Shown here: positions 12,658 to 25,299 of the stretch, one piece after another
Layout: every line of letters starts with the position of its first letter
Numbering within the stretch: position 1 is the first letter of the stretch
From: Mytilus trossulus
Lineage: Eukaryota; Mollusca; Bivalvia; Mytilida; Mytilidae
Length of the DNA: 64,000 bases
NCBI RefSeq assembly: GCF_036588685.1
Contig: NC_086373.1
Span: forward strand, 51,405,164 to 51,469,163
Direction: 5' to 3'
Notes under the pieces: generated by a model
Told to the model about the DNA's origin: nothing
What the model saw: only the letters and a program-made list of their open reading frames with translations
Databases searched by the model: none
Position numbers and translations under genes: made by a program

Positions 12658-13544
12658 TCATATAGCCTTTATTTTATCCACTTTTCTCAATTTGAAATTG
12701 TTCTCCTTAGCCACTTCTTTTTCGATGTTCAATTTACGTTCTTCTGAGTACAAGAAAATCATCTTGTCCCGTACATCTAACCAGTGGTCATGACTTCTTT
12801 TGATGGCGCTGTAGAAAGTCGGGTCTTCTTCGTTTTCGATCAGTTTATAGAGGTACAGCTTATCTGAATAAACAAGGATAAAACTGTTTTCCTTTTCAAC
12901 CTCGAACAGAAAGGTCTATTGTGGGAGGTCGAGATATATCTTTCCTATCCTGTATCTTGTAGTTCTTTCAGTTTCAGATTTTTCCATTCCTGCATAACTT
13001 GCTGAAAGTTGACCTTCGGCACCTGTTGTACTGGCGGTCTCCTAGTGTGTACAGGAAATTTTTCTGTCATCATTTGTTACTGTGATTAACGGTTCTTCCT
13101 GTGTAATCATTTCCTCTGTATGTTGAGTGGTATTTTCCCCGTTCTCTTCGGTATTGTTGATAAGCTCTACATCGGGGTCATTTTCTAGACATTTTTTCGA
13201 GCGGGTTCTCCATTCTCACTTGTCGTTGGTGTGGACGTCGATTGTGTGGACTCCTTAGCTATGTAAGCTTCTAGACGGCGTTTGTTCCTGTCTGTTCTAG
13301 CTTTTGATGACCGTTTCCGTGTCTTTTATATTGTAGGTGACTCGGTCTGCACTTCATGTTGTCTGGACTTTTTCCATCTTTTTACTAGCTTGTAATCTCC
13401 ATTGCTTGCTGAGAGGTCCCAGTTGGCGGTTTGATGTTCAAGTAAGTGTACAATGGTGAAGATATCTCCAGTCAACCACGAAGGTGAGCATGACTCATTG
13501 CTCGAAGTCATAGCGATCCACCTCTGCCTGACATTGCCTGACAT
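12658..13544 (-). pseudogene. Decayed coding region, family unknown
   Basis: Reading the minus strand from an ATG at 13544, a coherent hydrophilic protein continues for almost 900 bases, but only by changing frame. The first frame runs through 'RWIAMTSSNESCSPSWLTGD' and 'GDYKLVKRWKKSRQHEVQ', meets a TAA, then goes on as a basic stretch 'RKRSSKARTDRNKRRLEAYI'. A shift gives an acidic Asn/Glu/Thr-rich segment ('NNTEENGENTTQHTEEMITQ'). Further shifts give 'VNFQQVMQEWKNLKLKELQD' and finally a lysine/glutamate-rich tail, 'HDHWLDVRDKMIFLYSEERK', ending at a TGA (12658-12660). At least two in-frame stops and three frame changes make a functional gene unlikely. The bias to charged residues across all segments argues that it was once coding. 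I do not recognise the family; it could be a cellular gene relic or an old mobile-element ORF. Confidence 0.6.
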
Positions 13545-15490
13545 GTTTAACTAAATGTGGTGATTAGTCAAATACAGTACTGATACAAGCGAATCCAATC
13601 AACTAATAAAAAATTGGTGTGACCATGTGTCGATATTAAAACTTCCATGGTATGACATAAGACCTACTGTTTTACTACTAAATTTGAAAGGTGATCCCCA
13701 AAGTTAACAATATTCTTAATCAAATATTTAACGTGAAATAGTAACAAAAAAAAAAAACCATAGACGTATTTATACGTGGAGAAATTGTGTATCTATTGTG
13801 CGAAAACGAAATACTACCACACTAAAGCAGCTATGTATGAGGTATATAATGACACAAAACACTATCAACTCATTCTGCTAAAATGATTATTTCTTTGATA
13901 TGGTGTATTAATAATTTATAGTAACGTATTGCATATTTATCGACAGAACAATACAATGGTGTTATTAAAATCGAATGTTCGATGAATTATTTATCATTAC
14001 ACTATTAATTGAATTGAAACCAAAGTCATACACGCTTTTATATTAATATATAATAGGTTCAACAGAATGAGTTATCTTTGAGCTGTAAATGAATTTACAA
14101 ATTAATCATATGATTAATAAAAAGATCATAGTATGCAGTCGGAAAGCAAGCCCTTAGAAACGACCGTTGTTGCTACTTTCTTAAGACAACAATAGGACTG
14201 ATATTAAAACCCGCCATTCTGATATTGCGTTAATATCGCGGAATTTTTTTTTGCCGCCAATTTGGAATTTTATCTTTTTTTCAGTTTCCTACTTGCCATT
14301 AGGGTCTGAAATAAATTTATTTCGATTTGCTAAGCATGGATTTTATTATCAAAAGGGAAAAAAATCTCAAACATGCAAAGTGGCCGTCTTTTTACGATCC
14401 CGTAATGCCGTTGATCGTCGTTTCAAATTTTCTTCTTTTTTTTTTTATAGATTTACAAAGACTATATGTACTATACAAACGTTACAATTAATAATACGTA
14501 TCTCAAAATTTTAAAAAAAGCATTATAAGCATAACGTTCCATCACCCCTTGGGAAACCCCGTCTGAACTAAATTCCAAAAAGAAAGACATTTTTTGACAT
14601 TGTAGTTTTTCGGTCTTACACATCGATGTCACCTTGCATCTGAACACAGTCAATGTACACACATTTAGTAGTTTGTTTGAAAAAGTAATGGCGAGATCAG
14701 CTGTGAATATTTGACTGGATTAATTATTCTCTTTAAGTCAGTGACTTAACTAAAACAAGGTAAGGAAATCTTATACTGCCTTTGCACAACCTTAACTGCT
14801 TTGGATGACTGACATGAAAATCATTCGTTGTTTATAATAATAGATATTTTTGTGTCACAGATATCAGATAAAGGAATCCTGCAAAAGTAAATGAAAAAGT
14901 ATTGTCCTAAATTTTAACATAGGCAGCCAACAACCATTTGCTTTCTGGTGGGGGTAGGGGGACGGTGGGATTGTTTTGAAGAAAAAAAGTTTGTTTCCAT
15001 TTTGTGGATAAAAAATTATTTGTTTTTGACCCTGAGAAAAAAAAACATTGTTTGTTTTACCCTCAGCTGCTATTGAATGAAATACTAAAATTGAAAGAGA
15101 AGTATTGTTTTCAACTTGTCTGGAAAAAAATCCATAGTTCCCCCTCCCTGAAAACGAATGGTTGCTGCCTTCAAATAATCTCTTTCAGAGTATCATTTTA
15201 ATCAATCTTATTCAAAACATTATCATACTGACATGAACTGTGACTTAATTTTGACTTGTGATCTAAAACAGAATTGTTGACTTAGCCCCCAGACACTGCT
15301 CTGAAATACTTTTATATATTAAATTTATATAAAAATGCATAGTTTTTTTAATATTATTATTTTTTTCAAATAGAAAAAGAAAGACATTACTGAGTCTATT
15401 TTGTTCTTATTTATTTTCAAGTTCATGATTAGCACCATTTATTTATTGGTTTAGTGTGTTATTTTTATATTTTTATAATTTTATTCAAAT
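13545..15490. other. Gene-free stretch
   Basis: AT-rich sequence with homopolymer runs. No coding frame, RNA gene or clear repeat could be supported. Confidence 0.35.
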
Positions 15491-15492
15491 AC

Positions 15493-15530
<38 letters not shown>
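15493..15530. repeat. (TAA)n microsatellite
   Basis: About twelve uninterrupted TAA units inside AT-rich DNA. It generates a spurious poly-isoleucine frame at 15454-15786. Confidence 0.95.
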
Positions 15531-15531
<1 letters not shown>

Positions 15532-17372
15532 TCTTTATTTAAAGAGAGTAACTCAATTAGAAATAGTCTAATTTTCATTGAGGCCTACCATTGTATTTTA
15601 ACCTACCATTGTATTGTATTTATTGTTAACTTGTTCTCACCCTTAACATGCATGATCTATTTGCCACTGGACCGTCACTTGAAACTTAAGTTGTTAAAAT
15701 GCAAATCATTGCCTCTGATTTTTTCTAAGAAATTGACAAAGTTTACGAACATTTACGCAAAAAGAAATATCTTTTATATAATTTGAGTCCATTCATTAGA
15801 ACTAACTTGCATGAAATCAATGAGACAACATTTATTGTTATATTTAGTTTGTTCATACCAGGATTGCAAACTAATTTTCCTTTTATTTAAAAATATGAAG
15901 ATTTTACATACAGAATACTTCCATTATGATCAGTTTTAGGTTTAAATGAAAAGGTAGGACCAACTTGCAAGTGTCAGTAATGAAAAGGAAATCCTGGGTT
16001 TTCTTTTATCATTTTATTAAATACTGTCTTGACCCATTGTTTATGAATATTTAGACTACCCCTTGTACAAATTGAGTAGACATTTATTTCTGTGTTAAAA
16101 TAATTTGGTTGCAGTAGTAAAAATACTTACCATAAAATGAATATTATATAAGATCTTGGAATATTAAATTAATATTAAATTATCAACCCTATCATGGCAC
16201 ATAGGGACACATAGGGCATATTTCACTGGGACTGAGTTCTGAAAAGTGATAAAATGTGTTCCTCTGTTTTTTTGACACATGTTTACAGTATCAAAAATAT
16301 TTAATAAAATTATTTTTAAGAATATTCTCTTGTAAATAACAGCATATGGTGCTAGATATGGTGTTCCTGATAGTGTCAAACAAAGGGACGTTACTCGTGA
16401 ATTACCGTCGGCCCCGCTTCGTCAGAAATATCGACACATCTAACTGGCACATTTGCGTATCTTAGCATATCAACTGGCACAAATTTGACATATCATAGTC
16501 CAAGTTATGTTACATAACATAATTTAAATTCAGCATAGCTTCCCGAGAAGTTAAGAAAGAAAATTACGATTTTAACTTTCTGTGACCAATTTTTTTCGTC
16601 AACACCTTGACTTTGAAGACACATTCTGAGAGAAAAACATGAGTTTAATCCATAATTGAGTTGAGTAATATATTTCTTATATACTCAAGCATGTTCCCTT
16701 AAAAGGAAATTAGTTTTAATTCATGCAAAAAACTACAAATTCCAAAAAACGAGCTTCACTTTTTTTTGTAAAAAAATGCCCATATATGGTAATCACATGA
16801 CGTCCATTGTTGCTTTAAGAAATGGGGTCAAACCGGGGTCAGCTTTCCGACTGAATTTATGTTTTTTTTCAGTTTTCAACGCCTTCTTTTTGTGTCGTTT
16901 ATCATAAGGAAAACACATTGTGACATCATCACAACAATGACAGTAGTCAGTTTACGCTGAATAGGCACTGCACGGTCTCCAGATGCAAAGCTGTCATTCC
17001 ATAATTTTCAAAGTTTAGCGTATAAGATTGAATAATTCACTTTCTAACTAGGGTAAACTACATTTGATTCTCTTATAGACCCCAGACACACCACACCAAA
17101 AAAATAGAAAAAGTTTAATCTCTAAACTGCGCTGTAGGTCCTCGATATGGGTTGGTGTTCCCCTGCATAACCAGTAATATCATGCCTTTTGCAAAATCTC
17201 AAGGACTATGGGTAATCGCATTGTTCCGACGGTACACCAAAATAAAAATAACGTTGCGTCATTGGTTCAATTTCCATTGTTTCTCTTGAACGTTTAAAAT
17301 CAATCACAACGTTTTGGTTTACGATTTTGAATATATTACCCAGAATGCATGAGACTAAGTTATGAATCGGTG
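15531..17372. other. Gene-free stretch
   Basis: No gene is supported. The minus-strand frame 17206-17394 has a fairly protein-like composition but no start context, domain or splice partner, and its end lies inside the MITE that starts at 17373. Confidence 0.35.
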
Positions 17373-17768
17373 AATAGACCACTTTCGAGTTCATCCGTCA
17401 CCGTAAAAAACTCGTCAATTATACGCGCCTTTATCATCGTCATTTGTGCGTTTAGGGGCGTCGTCACTTCCTTCCAATGTTGAGCGAGTGGTTGGAAAAC
17501 TATAATTCTATATTGTACGAATTATTCGGCAAATTGAATTCTCAAAATTGACAATCAACACTGCTGTCATTAGGGAAATGTCAGTAAGTACCTACAGAGC
17601 AACCACTATTTCTAGTTTATCCTGCACAAAGACGATCACTAAGACGCTTGGTGAACGTAAATAGTGCAGGGATACAGGCGAGCCCCTCTATCTGGTAAAT
17701 GACGTCATAAAGGCGTGTATAATTGACGAGTTTTTGCCGGTGACGTATGAACTCGAAAGTGGTCTATT
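17373..17768. mobile_element. MITE with long terminal inverted repeats
   Basis: Left end AATAGACCACTTTCGAGTTC (from 17373) and the matching right end finishing GGTCTATT at 17768 form inverted repeats of about 60-70 bp with few mismatches. The match runs on through 'aaaactcgtcaattatac' and 'cgcctttat' to 'cgtcatt'. The centre (about 270 bp) has no reading frame. If the terminal TA is counted as target site, the flanks fit a Tc1/mariner-type TA duplication, but this is uncertain. Confidence 0.8.
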
Positions 17769-18384
17769 ATACGGGTCGACGTCTCTTTTTATTTGCGTGT
17801 TTTCAGCGATTCAGTATTAGTGATTATAAGCATTCTTTGCGAGTCGCGCATTGATTCTAGTAAGTACTTCGAGTAAACTTTGAAATTATTCTTAACTAAA
17901 AAAAACCAATCCGATATTAACATCATTAACTGTGTTATCAATCGATGACAAATTACTGTAATTAAAAATAAGGGTTTCGTCGATTATCAGTTCATCAGAT
18001 AATTTATCGCCATTCCAAAAAAAAAAACCCGGATGAATTGATTTATTAATTCGATGATCAAAATAAAAAGATGGTTTTGATTGAAGGTTATATATTTTTG
18101 TTTGTAATCGAAAAAATTACATGAAAACATCATTAGTCAAAATGTTATTAAATAACATCAATATTACTTTCGCAGAAGCTTATACTGGTTTCATTGTAGC
18201 CTTCAAACACAGCAAGATATCTTTCATCTTATGATATACTCATCAACATAAGACACACATCAACTCTTGTCAGAGAGTGTTTATTCTTTATGCTTCAAGT
18301 TTTCGATAAAGATAATTTTTTGGGGGGAGGAGGTTAAAATTGAAAACAAAATCTTCAGAACAATATCTTTATATAAACAAGAAA

Positions 18385-18790
18385 ATGTGCCGGTATGATT
18401 GCCAATGCGACAACTATCCACAAAAGACCAAAATGACACAAACATTAACAACTATAGGTCAACGTATGGCCTTCAACAATGGGCAAAGCCTATACCGCAT
18501 AGTCAGCTATAAAAGGAATCCGATAAGACAATGTAAAACAATTCAAACGTGAAAACTAACGGCCTTATCTATATAAAACAATGAACGAAAAACAAATATG
18601 TAACACATAAACAAACGACAACCACTGAATTACAGGCTCCTGACTTGGGACAGGCACATACATAAATAATGTGGCGGTGTTAAACATGTTAGCGGGATCC
18701 CAACCCTCTCCTAACCTGGGACAGTGGTATAACAGTACAACATTAGAACTAACTATAAAAATCAGTTGAAAAAGGCTGAACTCATCTGAT
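18385..18790 (+). repeat. Dispersed mussel repeat family 1, full-length copy
   Basis: Runs from the 'ggtatgattgccaatgcgac' end module through 'ggctcctgacttgggacagg' and 'aacctgggacagtggtataa' to 'atcagttgaaaaaggctgaa'. The 3' part is the most complete of the copies here. It has no coding capacity. Confidence 0.85.
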
Positions 18791-19747
18791 AGACAAAAAA
18801 TACAAGTGGACGTGGCTTAGTCAGTTAAAACCATGTTAACAATTACTGTTGAAAAGAAATACAAAATCATTATGAAGTCTAGACATATGAAAACAACAAC
18901 CAGAAAATCTTCGTTCATTCATTCAGCGGTATAACTGACTAAAACGTGTCTTAAGTTTTTAAACTATCCAGTCTTTCATTAAGATCTATTTGAGAATGGG
19001 AAAATAAAATGTAAGGTACATGAAACATTGTGTACAAATCTTCATTTCCCACTCTGATTCCTTGTTAAATATTTGAGAAATGAATTTGCTTGTCGTGTTT
19101 CTCCTTTTTCCGTTCAGTGTATTTATAACTACGTATTAAAAGCATAATAAAAGATTCAGAGATCAGTGAATTTTATTGAGAAACAATTATTTTCGTTATC
19201 ATCATTGGGAAAACGAGCATCAAGACCATCTGTAAGTTAATTTTTATTTCATTTATAGTTTAAACATACATATTTTACTGTTCAGAAACTAAACACACGG
19301 ATGAGACACAAGGTTTATAACTAAGTAATGTCTTTCTTATAGTTTGGAATTATTTATGTGCTACATTCAAAGGGCCGTACATTCCCCCCTGTTATCATTT
19401 ATATTATGTCAAGAGATATACACGATGTCTTAAAATTAAATTACTAGCTTTTTAAAAAGCGTGCGATTACCTCCATCTTATAAAAGAGATTTTTTTATCA
19501 CTATACATTTTGGCTGATTTTATTAATTTATGGAGTGATTCCTAATGTACATGTAGTAAACTCTTTTAAACTTAGCTTAACGTTTGATCACACACTTTTA
19601 GTAAAGAGAAATCAAGCTGCGTAAATGATAAAAATGAGTATTTGAAGCCAATGAAATTTATCTGTAGACTGTGTGGTTCATATTTCTTAAAAATTTTACA
19701 TTTTTCATCAAGTCAAAGTTGATATTTTCTAAAAAAAAATATGAATA
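18791..19747. other. Gene-free stretch
   Basis: No coding frame or repeat could be supported before the outer transposon begins at 19748. Confidence 0.35.
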
Positions 19748-19780
19748 TAATTATGCCCGCGTCACACTGTCCCGATTTTT
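19748..19780 (+). repeat. Left terminal inverted repeat of the outer element
   Basis: 33 bp exactly complementary to 27922-27954. It is followed by helically spaced ACGAWGG-type motifs up to about 20055. Confidence 0.85.
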
Positions 19781-20274
19781 TCATACGATGAACACCCGAA
19801 TGCGAAAATTGTAAGTTCGTACGAAGATGGTCCCGGTCTCGTTAAAATACCAAAATGTGAACGAAGCAAGTACGATGAATAACGAAGTCTATACGATGGT
19901 GCCGAAATTACACACGATAGCGAAAGATGGACATACGAATGGTAACTGAAGACGGATATTTAAGCTTCATATCTCAGTCGAAGCCTACACGATGGATCAC
20001 GAAGGCTACACGATGGATTACGATGATAGCGCGATGGCCATACGATGTATAAAAGACGTCGTGTACAGCTTATGATGATGGACTTGTTTTTTTCTCCTTG
20101 AAATAGCATATACAGGAATTTGGTTGCTCATTTGTTTTACCTGCTGGTTCTAAAGACAATATTATTACTGAATGTTTTGGTTGATTTCTAAAAAAATGGT
20201 TAATGTATCAAATATGCATATTCAATTTACCATTTTCTGCATGTGTCATATACAAATATAGTAAAATTAAAATT

Positions 20275-20600
20275 GAAAATGGAAATGGGGAATGTGTCAA
20301 AGAGACAACAACCCAAACATAGATAAAAACAACAGCAGAAGGTCACCAACAGGTCTTCAATGTAGCGATAAATGCCTGCACCCGGAGGAATCCTTCAGCT
20401 GGCCCCTAAAAATATATACTAGTTCAGTGATAATGAACGCCATACTAATTTCCAAATGTACACAAGAAACTAAAATTAAAATGATACAAGACTAACAAAG
20501 GCCAGAGGCTCCTGACTTGGGACAGGCGCAACAATGCGGCGGGGTCAAACATGTTTGTGAGATCTCAACCCCTCCCCCTATACCTCTAGCCAATGTAAGA
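20275..20600 (+). repeat. Dispersed mussel repeat family 2
   Basis: Contains 'aatggggaatgtgtcaaaga', 'acaacagcagaaggtcacca' and 'tcagctggcccctaaa' blocks, and ends like family 1 ('ctcctgacttgggacagg', 'caacccctccccc'). A second copy is at 38175-38390. It lies inside the outer TIR element. Confidence 0.8.
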
Positions 20601-22005
20601 AAGTAAACGCATAACAATACGTACATTAAAATTCAGTTCAAGAGAAGTCCGAGTCTGTTGTCAGAAGATGTAACCAAAGAAAATAAACAAAATGACAATA
20701 ATACATAAATAACAAAAGACTACTAGCAGTTATACTGTCCATATTTGTCCCCAATATGTTACAAACGAGGATATGCCACGCTCGGCATTGCCTTGATTGA
20801 ACTGTAAAATGTGTGCACTAGTCTGAATATTCACCCATAATTATGCCCATGTTTAATGATCTATCTTAAATGTTAGGTAATTGGTTCGTTGATCCCTTTT
20901 ATTCAAAAAGAGCTTTTTCCTAAGAGAATATCATAATAATATAGACAAAAGGAAAGAAAGCAACAAATACGGCCAAATATGACATATAGAAAACAAAATG
21001 GTTATGGGGTACACACTCGTTTGACAACAACTCGGACGATACATAAAAAATCAGAATAATGAAGAAAAAGTGTGTTTCCCTATATACGTGTACCTGCAGT
21101 GTTGGTGTACGAGGCGCGTTTATGATTTTCATTATGTTACTTGAAATGAAAAATGGTCAAAAAAATAATATTTTACTTGTAAAAGTAAATCCTGAGCCTG
21201 TTATAGCTGCTCTTCCTGTTCCATTTTAACAACGATGGCGCCTTTCTTGTTCTCATAGAATCATATTATATGAGCTCCATGTTTTGTGAACGTCTTTCTT
21301 AACTGTCGTATTAGACTGACTAGTGCGTATCGTGCATGGCACTTTAAGGTAATATGGGAGTCTAAAATAGAAATGATATAATTTGTTCATACTTGGCCAA
21401 AACGTAGTATCTGTTGATATATGTTGCAAAATAAAATAAAAATGATAGGTCACCGGGCATTTTCTCAAGCTATAGGACGTGACAAAATGATACATTTTGT
21501 ATGGATTATTCAGGAAAAAACACCATTTTGTGATTAGAAACTTAACAAAATGATAGAATTGTTAAATACTTAAGGAAAAGATAGCTTTCAGACAATGCTT
21601 TGAGAATATCAAAAGAAAAGATAGGGTCACCGTACATTTTTTCTGGCTAAAATACAAAATAGGAAAATTCCATGTAGAATCCTTCAGAAAATGCACTGTT
21701 TTAGAGTTACCTCCCCTTAAAATGGCAATTTGATTTTTTTAAAACAACCAAAAATAATCAACATTTGCAAAAATATTAATATCTATAAGTTATTTTTTTA
21801 TAAATTGGTTCTGTTAAATGAAAATTTATATTAAATATCTGCATTCCTGCATCAAATTTTGCTAACTTGATAGAAAATCTGGACCTTTGGTTCACTGTTT
21901 TTTACAATCCAAGATGGAGGAAGACACCCATACCACCTTAAATGTATTTTAGCGCGAAAATTAACTTACATTTATACCCCCTTCACATACACGAATGTGT
22001 CTTAC

Positions 22006-22500
22006 GATTCCTTACGAATGTTGTTTGTTTTATCAAATGCAAGCATTCGCAAGCAATCGTAAACCACTCGCAAGCAATCGTAAATCACTCGCAAGCAATC
22101 GTAAACCACTCTTAAACAAATCGTAGACATTCGCAGACAATCGTATCGATTCGTAAAACTATTTGGAAATTTTTGGACATGCCAAAAATTTAACACGAAT
22201 GTCCACGAATCATTTCATTCGTAAAGAGCTCGCAAATCACTCGCAACAATTCGTTAATGCATCGTTAACCGATCGCAACAACTCGTAAATCATTCGCAAG
22301 AAATCGTGAACAGTTTGATTTAAGAATGTTTAACGATTCATTTACGAATAGTTGCGAGCAGTTTACGATCGCTTTGCGATGGATTAACGAATTGATACGA
22401 ATTCACGCGAGTGCTTTACGAATATATCCGAATGCTTTACGAATGTATACGAATACTTTGCGACTGCTTTGCGAGTGCTTTGCGAATGTTTTACAAATAG
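22006..22500. repeat. Left subterminal array of TCGYAA motifs, phased at 10-11 bp
   Basis: From about 22040 to 22315 the motif reads TCGTAAA/TCGCAAG on the plus strand, with successive TCG triplets mostly 10 or 11 bases apart. From about 22330 to 22495 the orientation flips (TTTACGA/TTTGCGA), again with 10-11 base spacing. The left end is thus an inverted pair of arrays. It encodes nothing; frames across it give repetitive 'DCLRVVY' peptides. Confidence 0.85.
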
Positions 22501-22613
22501 GAATATTTAACAAATGATTTGACGATAAAATTGGGGTTTTGTTTTTATTCTAATAGTTCGTTTCAGTTGTTATAAAATCGTGGAAGAAGGAAGTCGCATT
22601 TTACTATTGAATC

Positions 22614-22868
22614 ATGGCTCCAAAGAGAAGACCTGCTGCAAGGAAAAGGAAGACAAATCCTGCTTCACCTAGATCCCCTACACCACCACCACCATCGCCC
22701 GAAACACCAAACCCCGCCGAATTACCACCACCAGAGGCAAACCCACCAACCGTTGGTATCGAATATCCTGAGCAGCAACTTTCAGATACTGACAATGTTG
22801 ATACAGCCGGCTCAAACTTTGCCTCAGATGAGGACGATTTGATAGCCACTGCCACAACCAGTGCAGCA
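22614..22868 (+). CDS. Harbinger MADF/Myb-like protein, exon 1
   Basis: 85 codons from an ATG at 22614 to a GTAAGT donor at 22869, phase 0. The encoded peptide starts with a basic 'MAPKRRPAARKRKT' stretch that could be a nuclear localisation signal. A proline-rich region and an acidic tail (about residues 58-80) follow. No folded domain is visible. It joins in frame to the exon at 23313, which carries the DNA-binding domain. The start is the first ATG in the frame, 110 bp after the subterminal array ends. Confidence 0.75.
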
Positions 22869-23312
22869 GTAAGTGAGATTTGCTTATTCAATGTCTTTGA
22901 AAATCACCTTTATAAAGCACATAAAAAATGTATGAGTTTCATAGACAGATATTTAGTGAAATTGGCAATTGAGGAACTGCATTTTATTCAAATAAATCAT
23001 CAAAATACGATACATGCAAAGAAAATCTGCATTATTTAAATCAGATTAGTTGGACAGAATAGCAATATAATAAGATTAAAGTTAAAATAATTATAACACG
23101 GAATCTATATCCAGAGGCCAGTGTATAACTGTTGTTGAACGTATTGGCAAAAATGTAATTAAAAAAGATAACAATGTTTATGATACTTTTCAAACAATTG
23201 CAATCAGCATATGAACTTCTTGAAAGACCGGTCATTATAAAAATATTTATGAGTGTATTTTATAGTAAAGTCGTTGATAGTTATCACGAAAATGGACATT
23301 GTGTATTTTCAG

Positions 23313-24457
23313 ACTCGCAAGAAGAATAAACCCAAAACTAAAAGTGCGAGAATACTGACGATCGAAGAGGAAGACGAAGTAATTGAGTGGTTAAAGTCAA
23401 ATCGTTTTCTATACGACAAGACAAGTATTGATTTCAAAAATCGCGATAAAAAAGAGCGAACATGGCATGAAATGGAACAGAGGATGAAGTTGAATCCCGG
23501 TGATCTTCAAAGATGGTATACGTCCTTAAGAACCACGTATGTGAAAGAAGTAAAGAAAAGAGAAAACACCACACGATCCGGAGCCGGTGTCGGAGATGGT
23601 TTGCTAACATCTAGAACTAGCTGGTTGTTGGAGAAATTCGAGTTTGTAAAACCCTTTGTCTGTCAGGCAAGAGGAACCAAGGGGTCACAGATCAAGAAAC
23701 CTGACCGGTACTCAGACTGCAGTGAGTCATCAGTTCCATCAATAACGACCACGGAAAGTACACCACAGTCAGTGACAACATCGTCAACTACAACAAAGAT
23801 ATCTGACTGCCTAGAAAAAGTTTCTCAGCAGTTAGCAGTCCCAAAGAGTGACATAGAGAAGACCTGCGATTTCCTTAGTACGCTAATGGCAAAGATGACC
23901 CCTTCCTGTCTGGAGGATTTTACGAATGAAACTATCTTCAAGGCAATGGAGTATGTTAAACAGTCTAAACAGGAACAGCGTCAAACACAACAACCGCCAA
24001 GGGATGATTTTATACAGCCATCCCAGCTTTCATCTACATTCACAGACCCTTCCCAGCAAGTAAATCGCCAAACATTACCTCAATTTACCCAATTACAACC
24101 TCAACAGCAAACTGCATTTGAAATAACAGGCCTTCAATTAGACCGACAACATCATCCATGTCGTTCAGGCATCGTCAGCCGCAACAAATGTCTACTGATC
24201 GCGACTATATCATTGCACGCAACTTAGCAGCTTCGAATCCGCCAGCTGACGTCCTTCAACAATATGGTCGATACCAATGGGCAGAACTGCAACCGACTAA
24301 CTTGCAACCTATCTTAATGGGTCAACAGCAACAGACAGTATACTCAACTCACACTACAAGTCAGACACCAAGTGCTATTGAATCAACTGCGACAGATACA
24401 ACATCAGTACTGACGGATGCTTATGAGACAATAAACCCAGAAACACCTTTCATATAG
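23313..24457 (+). CDS. Harbinger MADF/Myb-like DNA-binding protein, exon 2 (frame broken near 24150)
   Basis: The exon begins after a pyrimidine-rich 'gtgtattttcag' acceptor. Its first 120 residues look like a MADF (Myb/SANT-like) domain: 'TIEEEDEVIEWLKSNRFLYD', 'RTWHEMEQRM', 'LQRWYTSLRTTYVKEVKKRE' and 'TSWLLEKFEFVKPFV'. A Ser/Thr-rich linker and a Gln-rich tail follow. In Harbinger elements this protein binds the transposon ends and helps nuclear import of the transposase; that role is inferred from the family. The first frame stops at 24227. A second frame, open from before 24158 to 24457, continues a Gln/Thr-rich tail ('NLAASNPPADVLQQYGRYQW'), so a one-base shift near 24120-24160 probably truncates the protein. 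Confidence 0.75.
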
Positions 24458-24739
24458 ATCTTCGACGTGAATGACTGTTTATTTTCATTTAGAAAAGATT
24501 TAGGAAAATCTTGAATAGAGAACCTTTAAATGTATAACTATTTGTAGATTGTAGAAAATTTGTAGCTTTTTTTGAGAATGAAAAGAAATAGGTTAATCCA
24601 CATTTGTTTATGTTGTTTATTTTAGGAACCAAAATTTTTAAACAAAACCAATAAAAAATGACATCGCTGAAAAGTGTAATATGCAAACGGAATCTTTTGC
24701 CATTACTTGGCGCCTGTGCCCTTTTCAATGTACATTTAG

Positions 24740-24960
24740 TTGTAAATCAAATTCGAACACACTAAGGAGCAATCAATAATCATAAACCACAAAGAAGACA
24801 ATGCCATGGCAAATACACAACAGGCAACACAAATAACAACATAACAAAAACTAAAAACAAAGCAACATGGACCCCAAACAAAAACAAAATGTGGTGAACT
24901 CAAGTACCCTGGAAGGGTTAGCAGCTCCTGCTTCAAGTGTGACAACCGTCGTTTAGCTTA
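24740..24960 (-). repeat. Dispersed mussel repeat family 3 (reverse)
   Basis: Reverse-orientation copy of the repeat that reads 'tttttggtggggttcgtg...tttagccatggc' on its forward strand (compare 33270, 41555 and 52495). It lies between the two convergent Harbinger genes. Confidence 0.75.
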
Positions 24961-25299
24961 AATGTCAAAATCATTCTGAAACTCATTTATTGATGCTTAT
25001 CAAAGTTTGTGTTTAAACTCAACCTATTCTTTTTTGCGCGTGTTGGGTCGTTGCCTCTTTGACACATTCCACGTCTTCACTCATATTCTATCCCTTAAAT
25101 ACCATTCCAAGTACTAGTATTGCAACAAATTTGTATTATAAAGTGTATGTCAAACAAAGTTGGAGTGAATTATTCATTATGATAGAACCTCATTCTGAGA
25201 TTTTTTATAGTCCTATCTATATCTAAATTTTTATTTTTAAACATTACATCAATTAACACAATACTGATGCATTCAAAACAATCAATGTTTCTGAACCAG

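Noticed and set aside
15454-15786. 110-codon frame with poly-isoleucine
   Set aside because: Produced by the (TAA)n microsatellite and AT-rich flanks.
17206-17394. 62-codon minus-strand frame with protein-like composition
   Set aside because: No domain or splice context; its 5' end is inside the MITE terminal repeat.
22002-22517. Frames giving 'DCLRVVYDCLRV' and 'ALRIYPNALRMYTN' repeats on the two strands
   Set aside because: They are translations of the 10-11 bp TCGYAA array at the Harbinger left end, not proteins.
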